28,986 nt of DNA from Larix sibirica (GCA_004151065.3 NWUY0300016599.1:8280-37265), one strand, 5' to 3'; counted from the first letter of the stretch, positions 9,826 to 20,448 are shown. The notes: generated by a model not told the origin, from the letters alone. Numbers and translations: made by a program.

Positions 9826-11324
9826 AGGGAAGCCTGGGATCTCGCCCGAGCCACGATCTTGTAAAAGAATCGCTGAAGGCCGTATCCCGCATTGATTCGG
9901 ATTTGGAATGGAAAATCAAAGCCATTGCAGCCCTCCCCAATCCCCCCGATCTGGATATCTCGCTCTGCAACGCTGCCAAGGTCGGCTTAGCTCAGACTTA
10001 AATCTTCCATTTGTGATTTAAATTTTTACACATTTGCAGTGTAAACAAATTGCATCGATTAATTAATGCAGGCTGCAATGGAGGCCGAGGCGAAGAGATT
10101 TGCGGAAGCAGAAAAGGCTCAGCACAGATCTGTTATACAGCTTGAAGAGCTTTATCAAATGTACGACAGCATTCTTAAGAAGTCTGAGAATCCGGCAATC
10201 TCTATAGCCGAAACTGATATTCAGGGAAATATGAAGGTAGACCATCAACAGCTTGTCCACGAACTTAGCAGGCTTATACTCTTTAATTTGCCAGACTCTG
10301 CACAGAAACTGTCGATTATTGCTAAACTTGACCTTTCTAATAACAATCTGAAGGTAAATACAGCAATATTGTATCGTTATATAGACTTTCTTGATTGTAT
10401 TCATCTGATTTTGCTTAATAATAATTTCTTGCTGCAGTCTTTGACCGAATCCTTGACGAGTCTGGTGAATTTGAGAACTCTCGACCTCCATTTGAACCAA
10501 CTCAAATCGCTGCCGCATTCCATGGGACGACTGCGGAAGCTCAAAATCCTCAATATTTCTAGAAACATCTTTTCTGAATTGCCAGAAAGTGTTCAAAATT
10601 GCAGGTAAAAATCGTATCCTAACCCTAGGTATTTCCAAGAACGTTTATTTCTCTATAATCTAATAGATTTTACGATTTACGGCTGAGATTTTAGAAATTA
10701 AATTGAACAGTAGGTTGGAAGAACTGATTGTCGATTTCAACGAACTAGATTGGTTTCCTGAAACGCTGGCTATCGAACTGATTAACCTCCAGAAGCTCTC
10801 TGTTCGTTCCAACAAACTTGGTTATCTCCCTGTTTTGATCTCGTCCTTGATATCTCTGCCTATTTTGGACGTCCATATGAACAAGCTTTGGCAACCTCGT
10901 AAGCCTTGAAATTCTTAATGTTCGGTTGCAATTTCAACTACTTGAACGCTTTGCTAGATTCGATCTGTGGGATGATTTCGATTGTTGAATTAGATGCGAG
11001 TTATAACCAGATTAAAACACTTCCCATTTCACTGGAGGTCTCATGAAGTTGAAACAGCTAAATCTGGAGGGAAACCCACTACTTCGACCACCGCCAAAGA
11101 TAGCCAGAGACGGCCAATAAGCTGTTAAGAATTACGTGAGAAATCAAGGCGGCCAAAATGTCCGTCCACGTGAGCCCTCAATTCTAGCACACAAAAAGGA
11201 GTCTCGCAATATTATGACATCTGCAAAACCTGTCAAGCCACGTAACCTCTCGATTCTGGCATGCAAAAGTGGACTTAGCGGTATTGTCAATCGCCCCTGT
11301 CTCCACCGTTGTCTCGTGCTTTAA
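9798..11324 (+). pseudogene. PIRL (plant intracellular Ras-group-related LRR) protein, best copy, broken in the last exon
   Basis: Predicted exons are 9798-9980, 10072-10353, 10438-10604 and 10711 onward, all with GT-AG borders and compatible phases. Exons 1-2 encode a charged helical N-terminal region (EAEAKRFAEAEKAQHR). LRRs follow: AKLDLSNNNLK, LRTLDLHLNQLKSLP, LKILNISRNIFSELPESVQ, LEELIVDFNELDWFPETL and LQKLSVRSNKLGYLP. PIRLs are soluble plant LRR proteins related to Ras-binding LRR proteins. In exon 4 the frame ends at TGA 10907-10909 after a small deletion removes part of an LRR. The remaining repeats (NLVSLEILNV, ELDASYNQIKTLP, KQLNLEGNPLLRPPPK) lie in shifting frames, with further frame changes between 10920 and 11043 and a TAA at 11118-11120 in the conserved AVKNYV tail. 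The final frame closes at 11322-11324. A working shortened protein ending at 10909 is possible but less likely. Base-calling errors could explain part of the damage. Confidence 0.8.
10354..10437 (+). other. PIRL intron 2: 84 nt, no in-frame stop
   Basis: The intron is bounded by AAG|GTAAAT and TTGCTGCAG|TCT. Its length is divisible by three and it contains no stop in the gene's frame, so exons 2 and 3 form one 180-codon open frame across it. Retention would insert 28 hydrophobic residues between two LRRs. Confidence 0.75.
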
Positions 11325-11450
11325 GCTTGGTCGCCAACCTCTAGGCGTAGGCTGAATGGCTTCTTTGCATGGCAGTTTGCATGCAATATGTCAATGGGAA
11401 GTCGAACCAGATAGTTCCTTGACCTAAGTAATCCAACCTGTAATTTTAAC

Positions 11451-13970
11451 TCATATCGAATTATTATTTAAATATAATTAATTCATAAAAGTGGTAGTTA
11501 TGTCAACAAAGACATCAGTTATGGCCCTTGCCCCTATTTAGGGCATCTGAATTATAGGTAGAGGTTTGAGCGTTGGGAAGAGCAATGCTCTAAGGGGAGC
11601 ACCCACAAAACCATCCCTCCACCATCTGTCCATACAAGCTCTCAGAATGGACAAATTATATTGTGGAGCTTGATAGCGTTAAAGCCCTTTTCCAAGTTGA
11701 TGGCCAGTTATGGACAGGTCTTTTTTATCCCCATTTCATTTTTATCAATTCTGAAAAGGTTACACTTCATTGCTTTCTGAATTGTGGCCCAATATATTAC
11801 TGCAGTTGGAACGAAATACAAGCTGCTTGACATTGTTGGTTGTGGAGCTTATGCCACCGTCTACAAAGATTGATCAGGGGGACTTAACAACTCGTTGTTG
11901 TCAAGGTAGCTTCTCTTCATCATTTTTCTTAACAAAATATTCTATCCACAACCACATTCATATGCTCAAAAGATAGTTCTGTAACTGATTCTTAACAATA
12001 TCTTCTTTTTACAACCACATTCATATGCTCAAAAAATAATTCTGCAACTGATTTTTTATTAATTTTTTATAGGAGATTCTGTAAAATGTATGAGCAAGAA
12101 AAATCAGTTTCATGGGAGGTTCTGTAAGATGTATGAGTTAGCAAAAATATAGATATGTATGATAATTTTTTTATTATCAAAACTAGTATAAAAGTTTCAA
12201 CACAGTATAGTGTAGAAATAGATATTCCAATCCAAAAAAATATATCACAAGGAATAACCACTGTAAAAACCTGTATTCTCATAAATTAAAATGTGATCCA
12301 ATGCTTAAAATAGAGATATAAAGTTAAGGTGCATAGTAAACATATCTTATGTCTTTTATATTGAAACATGTGATTTTTAAAAAGAAAACAGTGCTATTGA
12401 TTACTAAACTCATTAATATTTTTCTTATGAAGATATAAAAAATTAAATAGAAAATTTATGATCAGAAAGTTAGGTTTAGACCAGGTGTATGGTGTTGGTT
12501 TATAAGATGTTTATAGCTTAAACGTTCAACAATTTTGCCCATTCCCAATTGTTTTTTCTGACACGGTTTCAATTGAATTTGGTAAAAAAAATTCAGATCT
12601 TGAAGAACAGTGTTTAAACTTGTTTAATCTGAATGCCTTGGGTTATTTGAGAACACTGAATCCATTTAAGCATTCAAAACAGTGATTTAAACAACACAGA
12701 AATCAAATTTTTTTTAAAACTTTCCTTATGTTCATTGAATATTTAGACTCCTTCTAAGTTGTTTATAGTGGACTTCGCCTACATAACCATTAAATAATAT
12801 TGTCCAACTACTATTGAACCTAGTGAGCACTGTTGGTGGATAGGTTTGAAACATCCTTTTTATAAAAAGGTCAACCACTATTCCATGAAAGCTACTTCAT
12901 TATTTTCTATAAAAGTATTGTTAAACATGAGCAGAGATCATTATTCAAGGGAAACATTCATCACCAAATTCCGATCTAATTTATACATTTAAAAAAATCT
13001 CTTATGCGTTTTGATAAACTTTAAGAAGAATTGAATCAAATAGGTATGTTGTTGTGCCCCACTAACATGCATCAATGCTGCATATCTACATGTGGTAGTT
13101 AATACAAGTAATGATAGTTGGACTATTATACATGTTCTTACCAACTGTAACACATTTGGACAACACTTGCTCCTCGTGTTGCTTTTGGTGCTTTCTTTGC
13201 CCTGGTTGCTTCTTCAATGAATCTAGTGTACTTGTTTTACTTTGGATGACTCGTGACTAGTGTTCAATGTTGGTTTCATTTGTTCACTTTGGATGACTCG
13301 TGACTAGTGTTCGATGTTGGTTTCATTTGATCAACCATATTGCATGGGCTCCGCAAATCTTGCAATTGTTGCTTTTTTTAGCAGTCATGTGAAGTAAACG
13401 TTTTCCTTTGACTATGTTTGCTTATGTGCTACTTAAACTTGGACAAAGTGATTTAATCAAACTTGGGACAAAGTGATTCAACCAATGACTTTGGCCTTGT
13501 ATATGACTTTGTTGTATTTGTTGCTTAATCAACACTATCAAAACTTAAATCATTCATTGGTGGACATGTGCTTCCATTACAGAATTACATGTGTAATGAG
13601 AGTTATAAAGTGCGTGCATGAGAATCATTGATGGTGGTGATATAATACAACTAGACAACCAATATTAATAGATAACCAACTAGCAATGCTAATAACAAAA
13701 GCTAACAAGTAGAATAATGAAAAAAAACAAAAGTTGTCTAGAAGAGAACTAGGAGAGCTATTGCCAAGTTAGGTGATTTATAGCTTGATCAATTAAGCGC
13801 AAAAATAATAGCTAGTTGTTTTTAGTATTGAATAGAGAACTTGAAACCTAGTGTTTTTAGTATTGAATAGAGAACTTGAAACCTAGTTTGGATGCTTTGA
13901 TAGGGAAATCTAGAGAATCCATAACAAGTCAAAGATTCTTTGAAGAAAATGGAAAAAACTTCTTCAAGAG
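11451..13970. repeat. Segmental duplication, block B (partner 4374-6950)
   Basis: Begins about 125 bp after the end of PIRL coding homology. Alignment to block A is offset by 7,074 bp at the start and 7,020 bp at the end, so B is about 54 bp shorter. Identity is moderate to 12733 and near-perfect from 12734 to 13970. Differences include loss of one copy of a 22-bp TTTTGCCCATTCTCAA repeat present in A near 5494-5527. The block carries the broken kinase exons. Confidence 0.9.
11647..11905 (+). pseudogene. Protein kinase exons 1-2, frameshifted copy
   Basis: Homologous to 4577-4865. An 8-base deletion just after the ATG throws exon 1 out of frame, giving a stop after eight codons. Exon 2 (11816-11905) keeps the acceptor (ACTGCAG) and donor (CAAG|GTAGC) but has lost one base where block A reads AAAGGATTG. 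The kinase glycine-loop region is still readable (YKLLDIVGCGAYATV). No later kinase exons are visible downstream in block B either. This copy cannot encode the kinase. Confidence 0.75.
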
Positions 13971-14566
13971 AAGAAACAACCCAATGTTACATACTTCAAA
14001 TAATTGAGTCCATCTTCACGGGATCCCAATGTTGTGATTGAGATGAGTCTAATTTGAGGAAGAGTGCATATATAAATAGTGATTTGTGAGAGGATGAGAG
14101 AAGTCGACCCAATATAAAAGATAAAATAAATTAACCAAGCTGAGTTGTGATTCTATATTGGTAGAGTTGGTTAATAATCATTTTCCAAGTGTCATTTAAT
14201 TTCAGCGAGGGATGATTTAGAAGCTATGTCTTTTGATATGTTAGTTGCATGTTCTTTCAATCAAACTTGCAACGACCTACTTATTTCCCCTATAAGAGTT
14301 TGTCGCGTGAACAAGGTATTGAGTAGACATCTTTTTGTTGCTCTGAATCTATTGGGTCCCTAGTCGATTTAACCAAACCTCTAATGGGGAACTGACCTAT
14401 CTCATCCTCTCACAAATCACTATTTATGGATGTGCTCTTCCTCAAATGAGACTCGTCTCAATCTCAACATTGGACTCCCCTAAGGATGGGATAAATTATT
14501 TGAAGTCTGAAACATCGGGTTATTTCTTCTCTTGAATAGGTTTTCTCCATTTTCTTCAAAGAACCT
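13931..14566. repeat. Large inverted repeat, arms about 170 bp, loop about 290 bp
   Basis: The left arm (13931-14100) reads AAAGATTCTTTGAAGAAAAT at its start and AATAGTGATTTGTGAGAGGA near its end. The right arm (about 14397-14566) is its reverse complement at roughly 85% by eye, for example TCCTCTCACAAATCACTATT and CCATTTTCTTCAAAGAACCT. Transcribed RNA could fold into a long imperfect hairpin. It may be a MITE-like or foldback element, but no clear target-site duplication was found. The block A contig end (6950) falls inside the matching left arm. Confidence 0.85.
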
Positions 14567-14575
14567 TGTAGATTG

Positions 14576-14864
14576 TATTTTCATTTGTACAAAGATACAA
14601 TTTGTTGAATCCACCAAATATAGAAAACCCTATAGATTCAATATTACTCACAAATATGTTTGCTTTTTTATTTCCCCCATCCCAGTAATCCAATTTGTCA
14701 ATTTCCTTGTTGGTTGAGCTATTGAATGTTAATTTTTCCTCTAGGAAATGATGGTTTCTTCAATGAATGTTGGTTTTTGGGTGGATGATCTACATTTAGT
14801 GCTGGTAGATCAAAAAATACTAGAGGATCTAATTCAACTCCAACTATTGAAGCAAAGCATGAAT
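14576..14864 (+). repeat. Direct repeat, unit 1 (about 290 bp)
   Basis: Aligns with 14903-15191. Both contain ACAAAGATA, CAATATTACTC, ATGATGGTTTCTTC and GAATGTTGGTTTTT, a GGTGGATGAT stretch, and end AGCA(A/G)AGCATGAAT. Identity is moderate, with several indels. Short coding-like frames exist, but no domain is recognised. It starts directly after the inverted repeat. Confidence 0.8.
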
Positions 14865-14902
14865 AATTTATGGAACCAGATGAAGGCCCTTCCTCCAAGT
14901 TC

Positions 14903-15191
14903 TATTTCCATAGATACAAAGATATAACATGTTGAATTTGCTTGATATAGAAAACTCTGTAGCTTCAATATTACTCGCAAATATATTGGCTACATTATTC
15001 TCCCCAATTTAGATAATTTAATTGATCAATTGATTTGTTGGTTGGGAAATTGAATGTTCATTTTTTCCTCTAGAAAATGATGGTTTCTTCGATGAATGTT
15101 GGTTTTTTGGTGGATGATTTGCATTTGATGTCGGTAGAAAAAAATACTATAGGATATAATTCAACTCAAACTACTAAAGCAGAGCATGAAT
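14903..15191 (+). repeat. Direct repeat, unit 2 (about 290 bp)
   Basis: Second copy of the unit at 14576-14864, about 327 bp downstream and diverged from it. Together they look like an old tandem duplication of a repeated element of unknown type. Confidence 0.8.
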
Positions 15192-15241
15192 GTTAGTTTT
15201 TCATACAATTATAGCATAATAATTCAATTGCATAAGATCAA

Positions 15242-15308
15242 TAGGATTACTAGAAGAAAGACAAAGAACACAAGAATTTATCCTGGGAAACCCAACAAGG
15301 AGAAAACC
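15242..15308 (+). mobile_element. Possible LTR-retrotransposon remnant
   Basis: The segment with AAAGAACACAAGAATTTATC and TGGGAAACCCAACAAGGAGA resembles a motif often found in plant LTR elements (ACACAAGA-TTTA-GTGG-AAACC). It ends at an N. No LTR pair or coding region supports it, so the call is tentative. Confidence 0.25.
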
Positions 15309-15309
15309 N
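15309..15309. other. Single N (possible contig join)
   Basis: One undetermined base directly before a TTTATTT-A(12) tract, a place where assembly or sequencing could fail. Confidence 0.85.
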
Positions 15310-15649
15310 ATTTATTTAAAAAAAAAAAAATTAAAAAATTACTTTACACAAATTTTTATTGTTTTATAATAAAAAAAATATTTATGTTTTTAAAAATTAA
15401 TAAATACTAATTCATTCAACAAATTGCTTTTCACATATGATAATGAAATTGAATTTTAGATGTCTAAATTCTTTTTCATTAAAAACATATTCATTATTTA
15501 CTTTTAAACAATTAACATAAAACTATATAAACCATTGTTTATAAATTTCCATTAATTTTTTAATTTGTTAATATATCTTTTTCATTAAAAAAAAGCATAT
15601 TCACTATTTATTTCTAAACAACTAACCTGAAACTATAAACCATTGAAGA
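15310..15649. other. Extremely AT-rich stretch
   Basis: Dominated by A and T runs. Includes two diverged copies of a CATATTCA(T/C)TATTTA...AAACTATA...AACCATTG stretch near 15487-15535 and 15596-15645. No gene seen. Confidence 0.5.
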
Positions 15650-15882
15650 TATATTCTTAAATGATTTACCAATTTTGTATATTGATGAACATATTCTTAT
15701 ACAATTATAATGCAAAGTGCTTTTTAAATCATTTGCATAGAATTATTTTGATGACTTCGTTGTGATAAATATAGTCAACAATAATTATAAAAATATCATA
15801 ATAGTGATTTTAGATACACTTTCTTTCTCATTGGCTCCATCGAATGCTTAGGCAGACTTCTGGTGCTTCCACCTTCGGTTTT

Positions 15883-16090
15883 CTACTAATTCTCCGACGC
15901 AGATATTTTAAGTAGATTTCATTTATCGATAATAATAGCAATCTTTGTTGTGCACGAAAGGTATGCAAATAATTTGGAAAAGATTCTGTAGCCTTTTCCA
16001 TTAACTTATAATTTTAATTGCATCACAGGCAGGCAGCCACGTTCAAATACAAGGTCAAGAGGTCGTAATTGTAGATTGCAATTATACAAG
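15883..16090 (+). pseudogene. PIRL upstream-region remnant (locus P2), copy 1
   Basis: Homologous to 9478-9700 upstream of the main PIRL copy, for example AAATAATTTGGAAAAGATTC, followed by a GGCAGGCAGCC stretch. PIRL coding does not follow here. The matching exon sequence resumes only at about 27800, beyond the LINE. This is the left part of a split PIRL paralogue. Confidence 0.65.
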
Positions 16091-16464
16091 CATGGGACAA
16101 TAAGTAATCAGCATAGATTTATCTTACATCTAGATATTTTTTACACTTCAAAATATTGGATATTTTTAACTATTTTTCTTTTTAGTAAAAACATTTCATA
16201 TTAACAGTTTTGAGATAAATATATAGCTTCAAAGTCACTCAAGAGCAGACATACCATACTGCCTGAAAGTTGTGTCCATACTACTGCCTATTGTAACAAC
16301 CCAGAAAAAACAAAGCCCCTTCCTTCTACCTATACTTCTATTACTGATACTAATTCCCTTACAAAAATCAGGCTAGCCACAAAAAAAGATGCCTGAAAAG
16401 ACAATGCTCCAAACCCTATTACTACTGCTATGAATCTGGAAAGAACGGAAATCCACAGGAGGTA
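16091..16464. other. Stretch between PIRL remnant and unassigned ORF
   Basis: No gene on either strand. It contains TTGTAACAACCCAG at about 16288, which resembles the start of some plant LTRs, but no partner LTR is seen. An A-rich tract on the minus strand near 16178-16195 could be the decayed tail of the LINE, though this is weak. The second copy is at 20449-20826. Confidence 0.35.
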
Positions 16465-17123
16465 TCAGACAGGAAAAAAACAGAGACTGGAATGACCACA
16501 TACAGTGCCACTTACACCACGACTCCCAAGTTGAGTGTCTGGGGGATTGACGCCATACACCCTAGGGGGTGGAACAATGCCACAGGTGCTCCTAATACCA
16601 TCATCACGCCTCGCTGAACCTCTTGAACAACAACCGCATTCCGCAGTTGGCTGATGAATCGGTGCGTATAGAGTGATACCCAGTTCCATAGCTATAAGGT
16701 CAACCTTCTTATGCATCAATATCCAGTCATTTTTGTGCTCATGCTAGGCGTGGGCCAGTTCAGTATCTCCCATGGATTTTTTCTCTCGTTCCATCAGGAT
16801 GTGGGCGAGCATGCCTTCGGTCACCCAATACGTGGAAACAATACGGTCATATGCAGCCATGCGCCCCGCAGTGGTTCCAGGGTCCTGCACCCACTCTTCC
16901 ACCTCATCGTGGGCATTCTCCATGTTTTGGCTCGTCACTTGCTCCCATAACTCCTTCTCCAAACCTTCAATTCCCTCCTGGATCTGCTGGGGGATGCGGT
17001 TCCAGAAAAAACAGGCTGACTGGGCGGCCTTGGTCTACTCACATTTGGATTTCTTCATCTTGCGGGGGCCATGAATATGGGAAGCCATTTCTTTCCTTTG
17101 GGGTTTCTCAGCTTAGGTGCCAT
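16465..17123 (-). pseudogene. Unassigned ORF behind LINE ORF2, copy 1 (two in-frame TAGs)
   Basis: Read from 17088 (MASHIHGPRKMKKSKCE), one frame stays open to 16465 except for TAG at 17035-17037 and another after ELAHA near 16741. Readable pieces include QSACFFWNRIPQQIQEGIEG, LWEQVTSQNMENAHDEVEEW and RIVSTYWVTEGMLAHILMER. An ATG 35 bases upstream (17123) opens a different frame and ends soon. Near 16650 an alternative frame reads LRNAVVVQEVQRGVMMVLGA and closes at TAA 16512-16514, so a frameshift there is possible. I do not recognise the family. It could be a captured host gene piece, an accessory retrotransposon ORF, or part of a different element. Confidence 0.5.
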
Positions 17124-17317
17124 TCTTAGGAAAAAAATGCAAATGAAGGGAGGAGTGCTCATGGGTTAGAGCTGGGAAGGCGTGGTTGGAGAGGGAGAGA
17201 ACGAAAAGAGACAATGAAGAGGCCAAAAGACCAGCCATAGGCGAAGGGAGAAAAATCTAAATTGGGGAGAAGAGGGCACAGGACTCAGCATGAAGGGTCG
17301 AAACTGCAGCACGTCCA

Positions 17318-17325
17318 TTTTTATA
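17318..17325 (-). promoter_or_regulatory. Possible TATA box (TATAAAAA) for the unassigned ORF, copy 1
   Basis: On the minus strand CTATAAAAATGGA lies about 230 bases before the ATG at 17088, followed by a pyrimidine-rich stretch (TCTTCTCC, TTTCTCCC, CTCTCCCTCTCC) typical of plant 5' leaders. The duplicate is at 21683-21690. The arrangement suggests a separate promoter, but this is not tested. Confidence 0.35.
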
Positions 17326-17430
17326 GCACTTTTTCGTCGGCTTGCCTTAATTATCATCATACTCCAAATCACGCTGAAGTACTGGAGTAATTAGTCTGCT
17401 TGGGTGACCACCTTTTTCCAATTATCATCT

Positions 17431-20006
17431 TCAATGAATGATCGTGGGGAGAGTACAATCCTGCATCCTGGTTTCATTCACGATCACAGCTATGGGTAAT
17501 TGCTCCGGATGGTCCTGGATGTCATTCTCGAGATTTACTCCTATGCCGTGTGTAGAGGAATTATGTCGCGAGGTGTCGATAAGACTATCTGCTTGGGTGA
17601 TTTCCTTGGTGTCGATCCCAATGGAGGATTCATAATGTCATTGCCTCGTGGTCTGAGCATCTTGATTAGCCAGCTGGGAACAGAGAGTGGCCCAGGTTGA
17701 ATCCTTGAAGATTAACAAGGGTCCTTCCTTCAGTTTGTGTAGGAGGTCTACCCCAACATTTTCCAAGTTGTCTGCCACCTTATTTCCCTCCTGTCTAACA
17801 TGGCTAAAAAACCAAGCATGAGGGTCGCGAAGGACGGCCCCTAGTTCCTCCACCCTATGAGACAACTGCTAACTATCATTGAATTTTGATGGGTGCTACC
17901 CCAATTGAAGTTTTTTGGCCATGTGTATGACCACCCTTGAGTCCCCTTCTGTGATGAGAGGTTCCCATCTATTACGGACTGCAATCCTCAGACCCTGAAG
18001 AAGAACTTTGATTTCAGCAGCATTGTTTGTATCTTGGACGATATGACCGTGGAAAATATGTAAGATTTGACCATTTTCATTTCTCAATACTCCCCCATAG
18101 CTAGCAATACCGGGATTTCCTTTGGATGCTCCGTCAAAATTGAGCTTGAAAGACCCTGCTGGGGGAGGAGACCAGAAGTTAGGGTTGGAAGGCGGTGGGT
18201 TTCTCCATTTCGTTTGGGCCCATACCTGAGAAAACTGCTGAAGTCCGAGCTGTTTCAGGATTCTAAGTTCTAGAATATCAACATCCCAATCCTGCTCCGA
18301 CCAGTGGGTAATCTTGATCGTCTCTTGAATATGCTTCACAAATTTGTTCCAAATAAATTGGGTAGTGGTTTTGATATCTCCGAATATTCTCTGATTTCTT
18401 TCCTTCCATATTTCCCAAATCAGAAAACCAGGGAACATGGTCCACACAGAATTGACAATATTATTGTTGAAATCCTTGGGGTCCCATGCTCTTATTGTCT
18501 AGTCTGGGTGGACATGTTGTCTATTCGTTTTCCGGAAGAGCTTCGCACCATAGTCCCAAAGGGGAGAAGAGAATTGGAAAGATTATAGGAGATGATTCAG
18601 ATATTCCTCAGCGTTATTGCACAGGGGGCATTGAGAGGGGCCAACTATTCCTTGTTTCCATAGGTTCTCACCTGTGAGGATTCACTAGTAAACAAACAGC
18701 CACATGAAGCATGCCACTTTTGGCCAGGGATTTGTTATCCAAATATTCTTCCATAATTCATCCTCTGGCCCTGCTTCTCTGCTTATCCTTAAATCATAAC
18801 TATAAGCTTCCTTGATGTTAAAATTGCCTTTGGTAGAATAACCCCATCAAAGTTTGTTTGGGTCCCTTTGTATTTTTATATTCTTTCTTTAAGGATTTCT
18901 TCCATATGGAATCCACCCTCAGGGGTGCACCTTTGTTGCCACTAGTCCAGCTATTGCCAGTCCCTGAAATTAGCTCCCTCCTCTATAGGTCTCTAGAAAT
19001 GTGCCACCTTTGTGAGGTTTAGAGCCTTACATTAATCCTGGAATTCATGGGATGGGGGAAGAGAGGCAAGTTTGGGACATTGCTGCCATGAGTCCTCCCA
19101 AAAACCAGTTGTGGTTCCATCCCTAACTTCCTAGAAGCTATGGTCTTGGACGATGTTCTTATTTTAAAGAGTCGTTTTCCCTATATGAGAGCCTTGTTTT
19201 TCCTCATTGAACCTAATGAGTTCCATCTTGGCTCTGTCAGAGGCTATTTAGCATGCTAAAGTTGATCCCATGGTTCAAAATTGTGGGTGACCCATTTCCA
19301 CCAGATTTTGGCTCCCAGGACTTCATTGTTTATTCCTCTATCCCTGAGACCCAAGCCACCTTTGAGTTTTGGTTGGCAGACTTTCTCCTAGCTCACTAGG
19401 GCCCATTTATTTTGCTCAGAGTCCCCCCCCCATAAAAACGTCCGTTGAATGGATCTAATTTCTTTGATCACAGATTTTGGATCCGCAAGGACTAAGAAGA
19501 GATAGATAGGCATTGCCTAAAGGACAACTTTGATGAGGGTGAGTCTGCTAGGAAAATTAAGGGGTCTGAGAACCCAATTGCTCAATTTTTTCCTCATACG
19601 ATCCAGCACATCCATCCATGAGATCCATTTGATGACTCCTTCAGCCAGAGGAGCTTCGCGATACTTGGATAGAAGGGAGTTTCCTTGAAAGCCAAGAATA
19701 CAGAGAATGTTCCTTTGAGAAACGTTAGAGGTGTTAAAAAAAGAAGACTTGCATTTTTTCTTTATTGATCTCCAAAACAGAGGCTTTGGAGAATATATTG
19801 AGGCATTTCTTAATGGTTCAGGCTTCCTAGACTGATGCATGTCCCATGAGCATCGTGTCATCCACAAATTACTGGTGTCTTTTCTTGTTTGCTTGTGGGT
19901 GAATGCTGAGCTCTTCGAGATCCCCATTGTTCACCATTGATTTGATCATCCTACTCAATCCTTCTGCCATCAAGATAAAGAGGAAAGGAGATAGGGGGTC
20001 CCCTTG
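17431..20006 (-). pseudogene. LINE ORF2 3' portion, copy 1 (RT end, RNase H)
   Basis: Duplicate of 21796-24371. It starts inside the conserved RT motif QGDPLSPF, where the partner has the full sequence, and runs through FVDD (19857-19868) to the RNase H domain and C-terminal tail. The truncation at 20006 coincides with the N at 20007, so it is probably an assembly edge. RNase H motifs FDGASKGNPG, NNAAEIKVLLQGL, EGDSRVV and VRQEGNKVADNL are readable. Stops at 17896-17898, 17869-17871 and 17638-17640 break the frame. Confidence 0.85.
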
Positions 20007-20007
20007 N
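20007..20007. other. Single N at the tandem-duplication junction (likely contig join)
   Basis: Copy 1 ends at 20006 in mid-ORF2 and copy 2 begins at 20008 with the first bases of the unit. The continuation missing from copy 1 is present in copy 2 after 24371. Confidence 0.95.
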
Positions 20008-20240
20008 TATATTCTTAAATGATTTACCAATTTTGTATATTGATGAACATATTCTTATACAATTATAATGCAAAGTGCTTTTTAAATCATTTGCATAGAA
20101 TTATTTTGATGACTTCGTTGTGATAAATATAGTCAACAATAATTATAAAAATATCATAATAGTGATTTTAGATACACTTTCTTTCTCATTGGCTCCATCG
20201 AATGCTTAGGCAGACTTCTGGTGCTTCCACCTTCGGTTTT

Positions 20241-20448
20241 CTACTAATTCTCCGACGCAGATATTTTAAGTAGATTTCATTTATCGATAATAATAGCAAT
20301 CTTTGTTGTGCACGAAAGGTATGCAAATAATTTGGAAAAGATTCTGTAGCCTTTTCCATTAACTTATAATTTTAATTGCATCACAGGCAGGCAGCCACGT
20401 TCAAATACAAGGTCAAGAGGTCGTAATTGTAGATTGCAATTATACAAG
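20241..20448 (+). pseudogene. PIRL upstream-region remnant (locus P2), copy 2
   Basis: Identical by eye to 15883-16090. If the duplication is an assembly artefact, this and the first copy are the same locus, separated from its exons by the LINE. Confidence 0.65.

Larger units (their letters stand above)
15650..20006. repeat. Tandem duplication, copy 1 of 4.36-kb unit (partner 20008-24371)
   Basis: Starts TATATTCTTAAATGATTTAC, as does the partner at 20008, and ends CCCCTTG at 20006, matching 24371. By eye the copies differ by a 7-bp insertion in copy 2 (near 20827) and three substitutions (19232/23597, 19691/24056, 19912/24277). The unit holds a PIRL upstream remnant, the unassigned ORF, and the 3' half of LINE ORF2. 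The junction is an N, so a failure to merge overlapping contigs is the leading explanation. Confidence 0.95.

Noticed and set aside
10063-10638. 191-codon minus-strand open frame opposite PIRL exons 2-3
   Set aside because: It is the antisense shadow of a recognisable PIRL coding region and has no domain of its own.
16288-16475. LTR-like start (TGTAACAACCC) followed by GGTATCAGA, resembling a primer-binding site
   Set aside because: The match to a tRNA primer-binding site is short, no second LTR is present, and the neighbouring ORF lies on the opposite strand.
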